From an uncultured Oscillospiraceae bacterium (lineage in GTDB: Bacteria; Bacillota; Clostridia; Oscillospirales; Acutalibacteraceae): a stretch of DNA of 48,670 bases. A program made the translations under genes and the position numbers. Under the pieces are notes generated by a model that was not told the DNA's origin, did not search any database, and saw only the letters and a list, made by a program, of their open reading frames with translations. The stretch spans positions 1-48,670 of the forward strand of contig URFG01000009.1 of assembly GCA_900547095.1 (NCBI GenBank), written 5' to 3'. Below are positions 32,657 to 41,637 of this stretch, in pieces. The first letter of the stretch is position 1. Every line of letters begins with the position of its first letter.

Positions 32657-33853
32657 ATGAAAATTTTTGTAGTAAATGCGGGAAGCTCTTCGCTTAAATA
32701 TCAGCTTATTGATATGGAAAACGAGCAGGTTCTTGCCAAAGGACTTTGCGAAAGAATAGGCGTTACGGGAGCGATCTCCCACAAAGCGGCTGACGGCAGA
32801 ACATACTCTGCCGAAACTCCTATGCCCACCCACAGCGAGGCTTTTGAAGCTGTTGTTTATGCAATGACTAAATCGGAGGCTAAGGTTATTGACTCATTTG
32901 ATGAGATTTCGGCTATAGGCCACCGTATAGTTCAGGGAGGAGCGATTTTCAAAGGCTCCTGTCTCGTAAACGAAAAGGTTATCGAGCAGATTTCAGAACT
33001 CGGAGCTATGGCGCCTCTTCACAATCCGGCGCATGTTCTTGCAATAAAAGCCTGTATCAAAACATTCGGTGATAAAATTCCGCAGGCTGTTGTTTTTGAC
33101 ACCTCTTTTCATCAGACTATGCCTCCTAAAGCTTATATGTATGCTCTTCCCTATGAGTATTATGAAAAATACGGCGTGAGAAAATACGGCGCTCACGGCA
33201 CTTCCCACCACTATGTTTCCGATCGTGCCGCAGTGCTTGAAAACAAAGATAAAAAGGATCTTAAGATCATCACCTGCCACCTTGGAAACGGCTGCTCTAT
33301 TACCGCTGTTAAAAACGGCGAGTGTATGGACACTTCAATGGGATTTACTCCGCTTGACGGATTTATGATGGGTACCCGCTCGGGCACACTCGATCCCTCG
33401 GCTTTGACCTTTATCGCGGAAAAAGAAAACCTTTCTGCCGCCGATATCAATACTATCTGCAATAAAAAGTCGGGCGTATTCGGAATTTCCGGAGTTTCTA
33501 ATGATAACAGAGATGTTGCAGCAGAAGCTGAAAAAGGAAATAAGAGAGCGCAGCTTGCTATCGATATGCAGCGCTATCAGATATTAAAATTTGTGGGATC
33601 TTATATCGCTGCTATGAACGGGGTAGATGTTATCGCGTTTACCGGAGGAATCGGAGAAAACGATCCCGAGCTTCGCGAATATGTCTGCGAAAATCTTTCG
33701 TATATGGGAATTAAGATCGATAAGGATAAAAATAATCTTCGCGGCAGCGAAGTAAAGATCTCAACTGACGACAGCAAGGTAAACGTCTATGTTATTCCGA
33801 CAAACGAGGAGCTTGCTATCGCACGCGATACTTTAAGACTCATTTCAAAATAA
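32657..33853 (+). CDS. ackA: Acetate kinase
   Basis: AckA interconverts acetyl phosphate and acetate with ATP formation, the terminal energy-yielding step of acetate fermentation. The 398-residue product begins KIFVVNAGSSSLKYQL and contains VFDTSFHQTMPP, THHYVS-like GTSHHYVSD, CHLGNGCSI, MGFTPLDGFMMGTRSG and AFTGGIGEN. I start at 32657, where CGGAGGA is six bases upstream and the family N-terminus begins; an open frame upstream is non-coding. No phosphotransacetylase gene is adjacent. Confidence 0.97.
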   Translation: MKIFVVNAGSSSLKYQLIDMENEQVLAKGLCERIGVTGAISHKAADGRTYSAETPMPTHSEAFEAVVYAMTKSEAKVIDSFDEISAIGHRIVQGGAIFKGSCLVNEKVIEQISELGAMAPLHNPAHVLAIKACIKTFGDKIPQAVVFDTSFHQTMPPKAYMYALPYEYYEKYGVRKYGAHGTSHHYVSDRAAVLENKDKKDLKIITCHLGNGCSITAVKNGECMDTSMGFTPLDGFMMGTRSGTLDPSALTFIAEKENLSAADINTICNKKSGVFGISGVSNDNRDVAAEAEKGNKRAQLAIDMQRYQILKFVGSYIAAMNGVDVIAFTGGIGENDPELREYVCENLSYMGIKIDKDKNNLRGSEVKISTDDSKVNVYVIPTNEELAIARDTLRLISK

Positions 33854-33871
33854 TTTAATCGGAGAAAAATT

Positions 33872-35143
33872 ATGAATTGCAAAGAATTAAAAGAAAAAAT
33901 TTCTTCGGGCGCTTTTGATAATTCTTTTAAAATGCTTTACGGCGATGAAATGCAGGCCCGCATAAGATATGAAAAAGCGGTTTCGGAATTTGAAAATATC
34001 TTCGGCGATAAAGATAATTTAAGAATTTTTTCCGCCCCGGGAAGAACGGAGATCGGTGGAAATCATACCGATCATCAGCACGGAGCGGTAATAGCGGCAA
34101 GCGTAGACCTTGATGTTATTGCCATTGTAAGCGCAAATTCGGGCAATAATGTCCGTATAAAATCGCAGGGATATCCCGAGGATAATATCGATATCACGGA
34201 TCTTGAAATAAAGCCCGAAGAAGAGGGAAGAGCAAGCGCGCTTATCAGAGGCGTTATCGCAAAGTTCAAAGAATCGGGCTTTAAGCTTTCGGGTTTTGAA
34301 GCTTATACCACTTCAAATGTTTTAAAAGGATCAGGTCTTTCTTCCTCTGCGGCGTTTGAAGTTTTGGTGGCTAATATTGTAAACGGTCTTTATTGCGATA
34401 ATAAGGTGGACTCTGTTTCTATAGCTAAATTTTCGCAGTTTGCCGAAAATGTTTATTTCGGCAAGCCGAGCGGTCTTCTCGACCAGATGGCAAGCTCGGT
34501 CGGAGGATTTACATTTGCTGATTTTAACGATCCTGCCGATCCGAAGATAGAAAAGATAGATTTTGATGTTGATAAAACCGATTATCAGCTCTGCGTTGTC
34601 GATACAGGCGGCAATCACGCCGATCTCACACAGGATTATGCCGATATCACAATAGAGTGCAAAGAGATAAGCAACGCGCTCGGAGTGGACTTTTTAAGAG
34701 ATGCCGACCGCGGAGAATTCTACTCAAAACTTAAAGATCTCCGCAAAGAATGCTCCGACAGAGCAGTTTTAAGAGCTTTTCATTTCTTTAATGAAAACGC
34801 GCGCGTTTTTAAAATGAAAGACGCTCTTAAGATCGGTGATTTTGAAGAGTTTTTAAAGCTTGTCGATGAATCGGGCGAGTCTTCATTTAAATATCTTCAA
34901 AATTTATTCCCCGTTTCAAATGCAAAAGAGCAGGGATTATCGCTCGCTATTGCTCTTACAAAAGAATTTTTAAACGGCGAGGGAACTGCCCGCGTTCACG
35001 GAGGCGGCTTTGCAGGAACTATTCAGTGCTATATTCCGAAAACGAGATTTTCAGAATATAAAAATATGATCGAAAAGGTATTCGGTGAAAATTCCTGTGT
35101 TCCGCTGAAAATCAGACCTGTGGGCGGATATGAAATAAAATAA
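33872..35143 (+). CDS. galK: Galactokinase
   Basis: GalK phosphorylates galactose at C1 to feed the Leloir pathway. The 423-residue GHMP kinase has the substrate signature APGRTEIGGNHTDHQHG, the ATP-binding KGSGLSSSAAFEV and the C-terminal ARVHGGGFAGTIQCY. It is longer than the ~390-residue norm because of an N-terminal extension of about 45 residues, a form common in Clostridia. It follows ackA by 18 bases and shares its transcript. No galT or galE is in the window. Confidence 0.92.
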   Translation: MNCKELKEKISSGAFDNSFKMLYGDEMQARIRYEKAVSEFENIFGDKDNLRIFSAPGRTEIGGNHTDHQHGAVIAASVDLDVIAIVSANSGNNVRIKSQGYPEDNIDITDLEIKPEEEGRASALIRGVIAKFKESGFKLSGFEAYTTSNVLKGSGLSSSAAFEVLVANIVNGLYCDNKVDSVSIAKFSQFAENVYFGKPSGLLDQMASSVGGFTFADFNDPADPKIEKIDFDVDKTDYQLCVVDTGGNHADLTQDYADITIECKEISNALGVDFLRDADRGEFYSKLKDLRKECSDRAVLRAFHFFNENARVFKMKDALKIGDFEEFLKLVDESGESSFKYLQNLFPVSNAKEQGLSLAIALTKEFLNGEGTARVHGGGFAGTIQCYIPKTRFSEYKNMIEKVFGENSCVPLKIRPVGGYEIK

Positions 35144-35146
35144 AAT

Positions 35147-35188
35147 AAAAAAAGAAAGTCTTTATGTATTTAAAGACTTTCTTTTTTT
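35147..35188. terminator. Bidirectional terminator between galK and nagA
   Basis: An 18-base-pair stem (35147-35164 with 35171-35188) built on GAAAGTCTTTA, with A- and T-runs, separates convergent genes. Confidence 0.92.
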
Positions 35189-35201
35189 ACAGCAAACCTT
35201 T

Positions 35202-36266
35202 TTAAATAAGCTGCTCTTTTGTTATAACCTTTAAAATATTATAATCGTTATCGGTAACTATGAAATCGGCGTCAAACCCGGGCTCAATTCTTCCTTTTTT
35301 AATTCCTAAATAGTCAGCGGGAGTTTTGGTGGCGGAAGTAAAAGCGTCGTATTCCGAAACACCGAATTCTATCGCTTTTTTCACACAGTCAATTAAAAAA
35401 GAGGTGCTTCCCGCTATACTGCCGTTATCAAGAAAGGCTTTTCTGTCTTTAACTGTTATCTTCTGATTTCCGAAATTATATCTTCCGTCTTCATAGCCCG
35501 TCGCCGCAAGACTGTCGCTTATAAGTATCACTTTGCCGCTGCCGAACGCTCCGAAAAGAAAGCGCACAAAGGTTTTTGAGTTATGAAATCCGTCGCAGAT
35601 AAGCTGAACATAGATATTTTCATCCAAAGCCGCGTCTATAACCGATTTATTCCTGTGGTGAGGCTCGGGCATTGCATTAAAGGTGTGAGTGAGGCTGTCC
35701 GCTCCGCTTTTTATAGCTTTTAAAGCCTGCTCATAGCTTGCATTTGTGTGCCCTATTGATACTTTCGCTTTGCACTTTTTTATAAATTCTTCGCTGTTTT
35801 CAAGCTCGGGAGCAAGCACTGCTATCGCGACGTTTTTAAGCGAATTAAACCAATTTTCATCGGGATCTATAAGATATTCGGGGTTTTGCGCGCCGCATTT
35901 TTCCCGGCTTACAAAAGGGCCTTCTATATTATATCCTAAGAAATGAGCGCCGTCTTTAGTATCGGGGATTTCAGCACATATTTTTTCGATAGAAGCTTTG
36001 GGCATAGTCATTGTCGTAGGGCAAAAAGAGGTCGTGCCGTGGCTTTTAAGAATTTTTGAGATATATGATGATTTTCCGTCCATAACATCGGCTCCGCCGC
36101 AGCCGTGAGTGTGAATATCTATAAGCCCGGGGAAAACCTTGCTGCCGTTCACATCAAGGATATTTTCGCAAACTGTCCTCGGATCATACTCTTCGATAAC
36201 GCCGTCTTTGCTGTAAATATTAGTAAGTTTCCCGAAAACATTCGCATTTTTAATCAGCAGATCCAT
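35202..36266 (-). CDS. nagA: N-acetylglucosamine-6-phosphate deacetylase
   Basis: NagA removes acetate from GlcNAc-6-phosphate. The 354-residue amidohydrolase has the metal motif PGLIDIHTHGCGGADVMDG, FLGYNIEGPFVS, SIGHTNASYEQA, LTHTFNAM and LISDSLAATG with the catalytic Asp. Length is slightly short but complete. Its start overlaps the end of nagB by 17 bases, so the two are coupled. With nagB it turns amino-sugar phosphate into fructose-6-phosphate, ammonia and acetate. Confidence 0.94.
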   Translation of the reverse strand: MDLLIKNANVFGKLTNIYSKDGVIEEYDPRTVCENILDVNGSKVFPGLIDIHTHGCGGADVMDGKSSYISKILKSHGTTSFCPTTMTMPKASIEKICAEIPDTKDGAHFLGYNIEGPFVSREKCGAQNPEYLIDPDENWFNSLKNVAIAVLAPELENSEEFIKKCKAKVSIGHTNASYEQALKAIKSGADSLTHTFNAMPEPHHRNKSVIDAALDENIYVQLICDGFHNSKTFVRFLFGAFGSGKVILISDSLAATGYEDGRYNFGNQKITVKDRKAFLDNGSIAGSTSFLIDCVKKAIEFGVSEYDAFTSATKTPADYLGIKKGRIEPGFDADFIVTDNDYNILKVITKEQLI

Positions 36267-36969
36267 AATAAGCCTCCTTGTCGCATATAAGCACGGTATT
36301 TCTGTGAGCTTTTAAAATCGTTGCCGGAACTTTTGTGGTTATTTCATTATCAAGCAAATGCTTAACTGCATAATGCTTATCGGCTCCGCTTGCCATTATT
36401 ATGATACTTCCTGCCGACAGTATCGTTCCAACCCCCATAGTCAGTGCCATTTTCGGAACTTCATCTTCGCTTTTGAAAAATCTCGAATTGGCTTTAATTG
36501 TGCTCTTTGTGAGCTCTACGATATGCGTTTTGCATTTAAGGGTTTCGGCAGGCTCGTTAAAGCCGATGTGTCCGTTTCTTCCGATACCTAAAAGCTGAAG
36601 ATCTATTCCGCCGCTTTTCTCTATAAGCTTTTCAAAGTTTTCGCACTCGACGGAGGGATCTGAGCATTCACCGTCTAAAATATGCGTGTTTTTAAGGTTA
36701 ATATTTATCTTCGAAAATAGATTTTCATTCATAAACGTATGGTAACTTTGCGGATCGGAGCTTTTTAAAGGATAATATTCATCAAGATTAAATGTGGTGA
36801 TCTTTGAAAAATCAAGATCGGAGCCGCAAAGCTTTTTATAAAGACCTTTAGGGGTTGATCCTGTGGCAAGGCCTAAAACGCAGTCGGGTTTTAAAAGTAT
36901 CCGGGCTTTTACTATCGAAGCCCCTTTTTCCGATACCTCTTCATAATTTTCGCACAAAATAACTTTCAT
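36250..36969 (-). CDS. nagB: Glucosamine-6-phosphate deaminase
   Basis: NagB converts glucosamine-6-phosphate to fructose-6-phosphate and ammonia. The 239-residue product has LGLATGSTPKGLYKKL, FNLDEYYPL, LLGIGRNGHIGFNEP and the lid-region residues typical of the short Gram-positive enzyme. It is the first gene of the nagB-nagA pair, divergent from an AraC regulator that probably controls it. Confidence 0.95.
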   Translation of the reverse strand: MKVILCENYEEVSEKGASIVKARILLKPDCVLGLATGSTPKGLYKKLCGSDLDFSKITTFNLDEYYPLKSSDPQSYHTFMNENLFSKININLKNTHILDGECSDPSVECENFEKLIEKSGGIDLQLLGIGRNGHIGFNEPAETLKCKTHIVELTKSTIKANSRFFKSEDEVPKMALTMGVGTILSAGSIIIMASGADKHYAVKHLLDNEITTKVPATILKAHRNTVLICDKEAYYGSAD

Positions 36970-36989
36970 TGCTTTTTCTCTGCTTTCTG

Positions 36990-37017
36990 TTGACTTTTAT
37001 TTTTTTAATTATATAAT
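36990..37017 (+). promoter_or_regulatory. Promoter of the nag-linked AraC gene
   Basis: TTGACT (36990-36995), 16 bases, TATAAT (37012-37017). The surrounding region between nagB and the regulator is very AT-rich and partly palindromic, so the nagB promoter must overlap it, though I cannot place its boxes with confidence. Confidence 0.6.
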
Positions 37018-37075
37018 AATTATATAGGCTGAAAATGCTTATTTTTTTAACTATTATGCTTTTTTAGAGGTATAT

Positions 37076-37870
37076 ATGGCAAAATATGAAATTCATTCGG
37101 CTTTTGATCCGAAATATCCCTTTATTTTTCATACTGACGATATTTTTGAGTACAGCTATTCCTATGCAAATTGGCATAAGAATATAGAAATATTATATGT
37201 GATTTCAGGTCAAGGTGAGCTTTTGCTTAACTTTGTTCCCTTTAAATTGAGAGCAGACGATATCGCAGTTATAAATTCGAATGCAGTTCACTCTACAAGA
37301 ACTTCGGAAAAATTAAAATACCATTGCCTTATTATCGATGAAAGCTTTCTTGAATTTTCAGGAATTAAAGGCTCCGATTTTATTTTTGAGAGCATTATAA
37401 AAAATGATGAAAATTTGATCGAAAGCTATAAAACCGCCGCTTTACTGCTTTCAAAAAAGAATGAAAATTCGGAATTTGAAAAAAAGCTCGCTGTTTTAAA
37501 CCTTGTAAATCTGCTTATTAAAAATCATTCGCAAAAAGCGGAAAACACATATATTTATGATCAGGAAGAGTTTTTAAAACCCACGCTTGAGTATATAAAA
37601 AAAGAGATGAAATCAAAGATTACTGTTTCATCTCTTGCAAAAAATGTCGGCTATTCCGACTCTTATTTTATTCACACCTTTAAAAAACTTACGGGTTACA
37701 CCGTAACCGAATTTATAAATATCCAGCGCTGCCTTTTTGCAAGGGAAATGCTTAAAAATAAGCTGTCGGTTGAATACGCGGCAAAAGAAAGCGGGTTTAA
37801 CAGCGTTTCTTATTTTTCAAGAGCCTATAAAAAAACATTCGGCGATAGCCCTAAAAAGGATAAAAAATAA
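37076..37870 (+). CDS. AraC family regulator divergent from nagBA
   Basis: The 264-residue product has an N-terminal cupin-like region (WHKNIEILYVISGQGELLLN, then a HSTRTS segment) and a C-terminal AraC DNA-binding domain (about 165-262; SSLAKNVGYSDSYFIHTFKK and ESGFNSVSYFSRAYKKTFG). Its divergent position opposite nagB suggests that it senses an amino sugar and controls nagBA. AGAGGT precedes the start and a strong terminator follows. Confidence 0.9.
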   Translation: MAKYEIHSAFDPKYPFIFHTDDIFEYSYSYANWHKNIEILYVISGQGELLLNFVPFKLRADDIAVINSNAVHSTRTSEKLKYHCLIIDESFLEFSGIKGSDFIFESIIKNDENLIESYKTAALLLSKKNENSEFEKKLAVLNLVNLLIKNHSQKAENTYIYDQEEFLKPTLEYIKKEMKSKITVSSLAKNVGYSDSYFIHTFKKLTGYTVTEFINIQRCLFAREMLKNKLSVEYAAKESGFNSVSYFSRAYKKTFGDSPKKDKK

Positions 37871-37897
37871 TCTGCGGTAAATTATCTTACCGCAGAT
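37870..37897. terminator. Terminator between AraC gene and thrS
   Basis: ATCTGCGGTAA (37870-37880) pairs with TTACCGCAGAT (37887-37897), followed by a GTTTTTTT run. Confidence 0.88.
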
Positions 37898-37909
37898 GTT
37901 TTTTTAAAA

Positions 37910-39820
37910 TTACAGCGATTTTGAATTTACTTCGGAGCAAATTCTTTCCTTAAAGCTTTCAAGTGACATACTTCCGAGGTCGCCGTCGTCGCCCCTCTTG
38001 CGGACCGAAACGGTTTTTTCTTCAGCCTCTTTATCGCCTAAAATAAGCATATAAGGAATTTTCTGAAGTCTTGCTTCTCTTATTTTATAGCCTATCTTTT
38101 CGTTGCGCTTATCAACTTCCGCCCTCAATCCCAAAGCTTCAAGCTCGGCTTTGATCTTATCCGCATATTCGCAGTGGCGGTCGGCTATAGGAAGAATTTC
38201 TACCTGAACGGGAGCAAGCCATACAGGGAAAGCGCCTGCAAAATGCTCGGTGATAACTCCGATAAATCTTTCTATCGATCCGAAAACAACTCTGTGTATC
38301 ATAACAGGGCAGTGCTTTTCGCCGTCGGCTCCGGTGTATTCAAGATTAAATCTGCCGGGGAGCTGATAGTCAAGCTGAATGGTACCGCACTGCCATGTTC
38401 TTCCTAAACTGTCTTTAATATGGAAATCAAGCTTAGGTCCGTAGAAAGCGCCGTCACCCTCGTTTAAAATATAAGTCTTTCCGACACCCGTAATAGCGTC
38501 AGCCAAAGCCTTTGTTGCTATTTCCCAGTCTTCTTCCGAGCCGATATGATCTTCAGGCATTGTGGAAAGCTCTATTTCATAGGGAAGACCGAAAAGGCTG
38601 TAAACCTCGTCAAAAAGCTTTGCTATTCTTACAACTTCGTCGGTTATCTGCTCAGGTGCAAGCAGGATATGCGCGTCGTCCTGAGTAAAGCAGCGCACTC
38701 TGAAAAGTCCGTGCAAAGCGCCTGAAAGCTCGTTTCTGTGCACTTTTCCGAGTTCGCCGTAGCGAAGAGGAAGCTCTTTATAAGAATGAGGCTCAAGCTC
38801 ATAAACAAGGATACTTCCGGGGCAGTTCATCGGCTTTATTGCAAAATCTTCATCATCGATAACCGTTGTATACATATCATCGTGATAATGGTCCCAATGA
38901 CCCGAGGTTTCCCAAAGCGAGCGGCGCATTATCTGAGGAGTGGATATTTCAAGATAATCCCATTTTTTATGGACTTCTCTCCAATAGCTTATAAGTGTGT
39001 TTCTAAGTACCATTCCCTTAGGCAGGAAGAAAGGCATTCCGGGCGCCTCGTCACGCAGAGCAAAAAGGCCTAATTCTTTTCCGAGCTTTCTGTGATCGCG
39101 CTTTTTAGCTTCTTCTATCATAGTGAGGTATTCATCGAGCGCGCTCTGCTTCGGGAAAGCTGTTCCGTAAATCCGGCAGAGCATTTTATTATTTGAGTCG
39201 CCGTGCCAATAAGCGCCGGTTGCGGAAGTGAGCTTGAATGCTTTTACAAGCCCTGTGCTCATCAGGTGCGCTCCCGCGCAAAGGTCGGTGAATTCACCCT
39301 GAGAATAAAAGCTGATTTCCGCTCCCTCGGGAAGATTTTCGACAAGCTCAACTTTATAAGGCTCATTTTTTTCTTCAAAGAATTTTATCGCGTCAGCCTT
39401 TGATTTTGTAAATCTTTCAAGCTTTAAATCTTCTTTTACGATTTTTTTCATTTCTGCTTCGATTTTTTCAAGATCGGCTGTTGTAAAGCTTTCTTCAACA
39501 TCGAAATCATAATAAAATCCGTCGTCAACCGCAGGACCTATGGTAAGCTTAGCGTCAGGATAAAGTCTTTTAACTGCCTGTGCCATAATATGAGAAGCAG
39601 TGTGGCGGAATGTCCACCTGCCGTACTCATCGTCAAAAGTCAGTATTTCAAGCTTATCACCGTCTTTTAACTCTGTTCTTAAATCCTTATTCTCTCCGTT
39701 CACTTTTGCGGCACAAGCTTTTTTAGCAAGTCCTGCACTTAGCGCTTTTGCCGCGTCAAAACAGCTTGCGCCATTTTCAAGTGAAATCGAAGATCCGTCT
39801 AATAAAACAACATTGATCAT
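37910..39820 (-). CDS. thrS: Threonyl-tRNA synthetase
   Basis: ThrS charges tRNA-Thr. The 636-residue product has a TGS domain (about 1-62), the editing domain with HTASHIMAQAVKRLYPDAK and the CAGAHLMSTG metal site, the class II catalytic core with PMNCPGSILVYE (zinc Cys), RCFTQDDAHI and the zinc His in MIHRVVFGS, and a C-terminal anticodon-binding domain. The start at 39820 follows GGGAGGTC. A T-box leader controls it by sensing uncharged tRNA-Thr. Confidence 0.97.
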   Translation of the reverse strand: MINVVLLDGSSISLENGASCFDAAKALSAGLAKKACAAKVNGENKDLRTELKDGDKLEILTFDDEYGRWTFRHTASHIMAQAVKRLYPDAKLTIGPAVDDGFYYDFDVEESFTTADLEKIEAEMKKIVKEDLKLERFTKSKADAIKFFEEKNEPYKVELVENLPEGAEISFYSQGEFTDLCAGAHLMSTGLVKAFKLTSATGAYWHGDSNNKMLCRIYGTAFPKQSALDEYLTMIEEAKKRDHRKLGKELGLFALRDEAPGMPFFLPKGMVLRNTLISYWREVHKKWDYLEISTPQIMRRSLWETSGHWDHYHDDMYTTVIDDEDFAIKPMNCPGSILVYELEPHSYKELPLRYGELGKVHRNELSGALHGLFRVRCFTQDDAHILLAPEQITDEVVRIAKLFDEVYSLFGLPYEIELSTMPEDHIGSEEDWEIATKALADAITGVGKTYILNEGDGAFYGPKLDFHIKDSLGRTWQCGTIQLDYQLPGRFNLEYTGADGEKHCPVMIHRVVFGSIERFIGVITEHFAGAFPVWLAPVQVEILPIADRHCEYADKIKAELEALGLRAEVDKRNEKIGYKIREARLQKIPYMLILGDKEAEEKTVSVRKRGDDGDLGSMSLESFKERICSEVNSKSL

Positions 39821-39840
39821 TCTTTTGACCTCCCGAAAAT

Positions 39841-40094
39841 AAAAATGCTTCGCCCCTGAATTTCAGGGACGAAGCAATAGATGATGATATTACTCCGCGG
39901 TTCCACCCGCATTCCGCATATTGCGGCACTTTAAATTCCTTTAACGCAGGATTTGTTTCACGGCTGCGTTTTTTACCCGCAGCGCTCAAAGGGCGGTACT
40001 TCTTCCGAAAACCGATCGCTTTGCTTTCAGCTTACGCAAAGCTCTCTTTTTATCACGGCTTAATATCGGAATAAGCTTCCTTATCACAGCTTTA
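39841..40094 (-). ncRNA. T-box riboswitch of thrS
   Basis: The 14-base T-box core GGGTGGAACCGCGG lies at 39908-39895 on the minus strand, upstream of a terminator. The preceding ~180 bases form the large Stem I region. A plausible threonine specifier ACC lies at 39997-39995 in the Stem I 3' side; that exact codon placement is tentative. Binding of uncharged tRNA-Thr should favour the antiterminator and allow thrS transcription. Confidence 0.93.
39846..39876 (-). terminator. T-box terminator of thrS
   Basis: Arms 39876-39862 and 39860-39846 pair over about 13-15 bases (GCTTCGTCCCTG with CAGGGGCGAAGC), and a T-rich run follows on the minus strand. Confidence 0.9.
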
Positions 40095-40099
40095 TTTAT

Positions 40100-40128
40100 A
40101 TGATACCCTTTAAATATCCCCTTGTCAA
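40100..40128 (-). promoter_or_regulatory. Promoter of thrS
   Basis: On the minus strand: perfect TTGACA (40128-40123), 17 bases, TATCAT (40105-40100). Transcription starts near 40093, where the T-box leader begins. Confidence 0.85.
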
Positions 40129-40169
40129 GAAAAATAAGCAAAAAAATAAAAAAAAAAATATTTTAACTA

Positions 40170-40198
40170 TTGACTATAAATAAATTTAGAGTTATTAT
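40170..40198 (+). promoter_or_regulatory. Promoter of gdhA
   Basis: TTGACT (40170-40175), 17 bases, TATTAT (40193-40198). GGAGGG precedes the ATG at 40228. Confidence 0.8.
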
Positions 40199-40227
40199 TT
40201 TTATATATTGTTTGGAGGGAATGTAAA

Positions 40228-41577
40228 ATGTTTAAGTCGGAATATTTAAACAGGGTATATGCGTCTGTTGAAAAGCGCAGTCCCGGTGAAAAAGAATTTT
40301 TGCAGGCGGTCTATGAGGTTCTCGAATCCTTAGAGCCGGTCGTAGAGGCTGATAAAAGCCTCGAGGAAAACGGAGTTTTAGAAAGAATAGTTGAGCCTGA
40401 GCGCCAGATCTTCTTCCGCGTTTCGTGGGTGGATGATAACGGTAAGGTACAGGTCAACCGCGGTTACCGCGTTCAGTTCAATTCCGCAATAGGTCCCTAT
40501 AAAGGCGGAATAAGACTTCATCCGTCGGTAAATGCTTCTGTTATCAAATTCTTAGGCTTTGAGCAGATATTTAAAAACAGCCTTACCGGTCTTCCGATCG
40601 GCGGCGGCAAGGGCGGCTCGGATTTCGATCCTAAGGGCAAGTCTGACGGCGAGATTATGCGTTTCTGCCAGAGCTTTATGACGGAGCTTTCTAAACATAT
40701 CGGCGCTGATACTGATGTTCCTGCAGGAGATATCGGAACAGGTGCAAGAGAGATCGGATTTATGTTCGGTCAGTATAAAAGGCTCAGAAATGAGTACACC
40801 GGTGTTTTGACCGGTAAAGGCCTTTCTTACGGCGGCTCTCTCGCCCGCACAGAGGCAACGGGTTACGGCCTTTGCTACTTTGTAGAAGAAATGCTTAAAT
40901 GTATGAAAAATGATTCATTCAAAGGTAAAACCGCTGTTGTTTCAGGCTCGGGTAACGTTGCGATCTATGCAAATGAAAAGGCAACCGAGCTTGGAGCCAA
41001 AGTTGTCGCTATGTCCGATTCAAACGGTTATATCTATGATGAAAATGGTATTGATCTTGCTGTTGTAAAACAGATCAAAGAGGTTGAGCGCGGAAGAATC
41101 AAAGAATATGTCAACCGCGTTAAAGGCGCAGAATATCACGAGGGCTGCAAGGGAATCTGGACCGTTAAATGCGATATTGCACTTCCTTGCGCTACACAGA
41201 ATGAAATTGACGAGGAGTCCGCTAAAGCTCTTATTGCAAACGGTGTAATGGCAGTAGGCGAGGGCGCCAATATGCCTTCAACACCCGAAGCGATCGCAGA
41301 ATTCCAGAAAGCAGGCATTTTGTTTGCTCCCGCTAAAGCTGCAAATGCAGGCGGTGTTGCTACTTCCGCTCTTGAAATGAGCCAGAACTCTATGCGTTAC
41401 AGCTGGACATTTGAAGAGGTTGACGCTAAGCTTAAAAACATTATGGTAAATATCTTCCATAACGCTTATAATGCCGCAGAGAAGTACGGTCTTAAGGGTA
41501 ATCTTGTAGCAGGCGCAAATATTGCAGGCTTTGAGAAGGTTGCAGACGCTATGATAGCTCAGGGCATTGCCTATTAA
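40228..41577 (+). CDS. gdhA: Glutamate dehydrogenase, hexameric NADP type
   Basis: GdhA makes glutamate from 2-oxoglutarate and ammonia. The 449-residue product has the classical hexameric family layout: VSWVDDNGKVQVNRGYRVQF, GPYKGGIRLHPSVN, the active-site LPIGGGKGGSDFDPKGKSD with the catalytic Lys, DVPAGDIGTGAREI, and a Rossmann domain with VSGSGNVAIYA. The serine/aspartate pattern in MSDSNGYIYD fits an NADP preference (inference). Single-gene transcript with its own promoter and terminator. Confidence 0.97.
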   Translation: MFKSEYLNRVYASVEKRSPGEKEFLQAVYEVLESLEPVVEADKSLEENGVLERIVEPERQIFFRVSWVDDNGKVQVNRGYRVQFNSAIGPYKGGIRLHPSVNASVIKFLGFEQIFKNSLTGLPIGGGKGGSDFDPKGKSDGEIMRFCQSFMTELSKHIGADTDVPAGDIGTGAREIGFMFGQYKRLRNEYTGVLTGKGLSYGGSLARTEATGYGLCYFVEEMLKCMKNDSFKGKTAVVSGSGNVAIYANEKATELGAKVVAMSDSNGYIYDENGIDLAVVKQIKEVERGRIKEYVNRVKGAEYHEGCKGIWTVKCDIALPCATQNEIDEESAKALIANGVMAVGEGANMPSTPEAIAEFQKAGILFAPAKAANAGGVATSALEMSQNSMRYSWTFEEVDAKLKNIMVNIFHNAYNAAEKYGLKGNLVAGANIAGFEKVADAMIAQGIAY

Positions 41578-41600
41578 TTATTAAAAAAGGTAAAAACTTA

Positions 41601-41637
41601 AAAAATTCCGCAGGTGAAATTCACCTGCGGAATTTTT
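41601..41637. terminator. Bidirectional terminator after gdhA
   Basis: An almost perfect palindrome (41601-41618 with 41620-41637) containing TTCCGCAGGTGAA, with A- and T-runs, lies at the end of the converging esterase gene. Confidence 0.92.

Noticed and set aside
36358..36598. Overlapping open frames antisense to nagB
   Set aside because: They overlap conserved nagB motifs and show no independent coding evidence.
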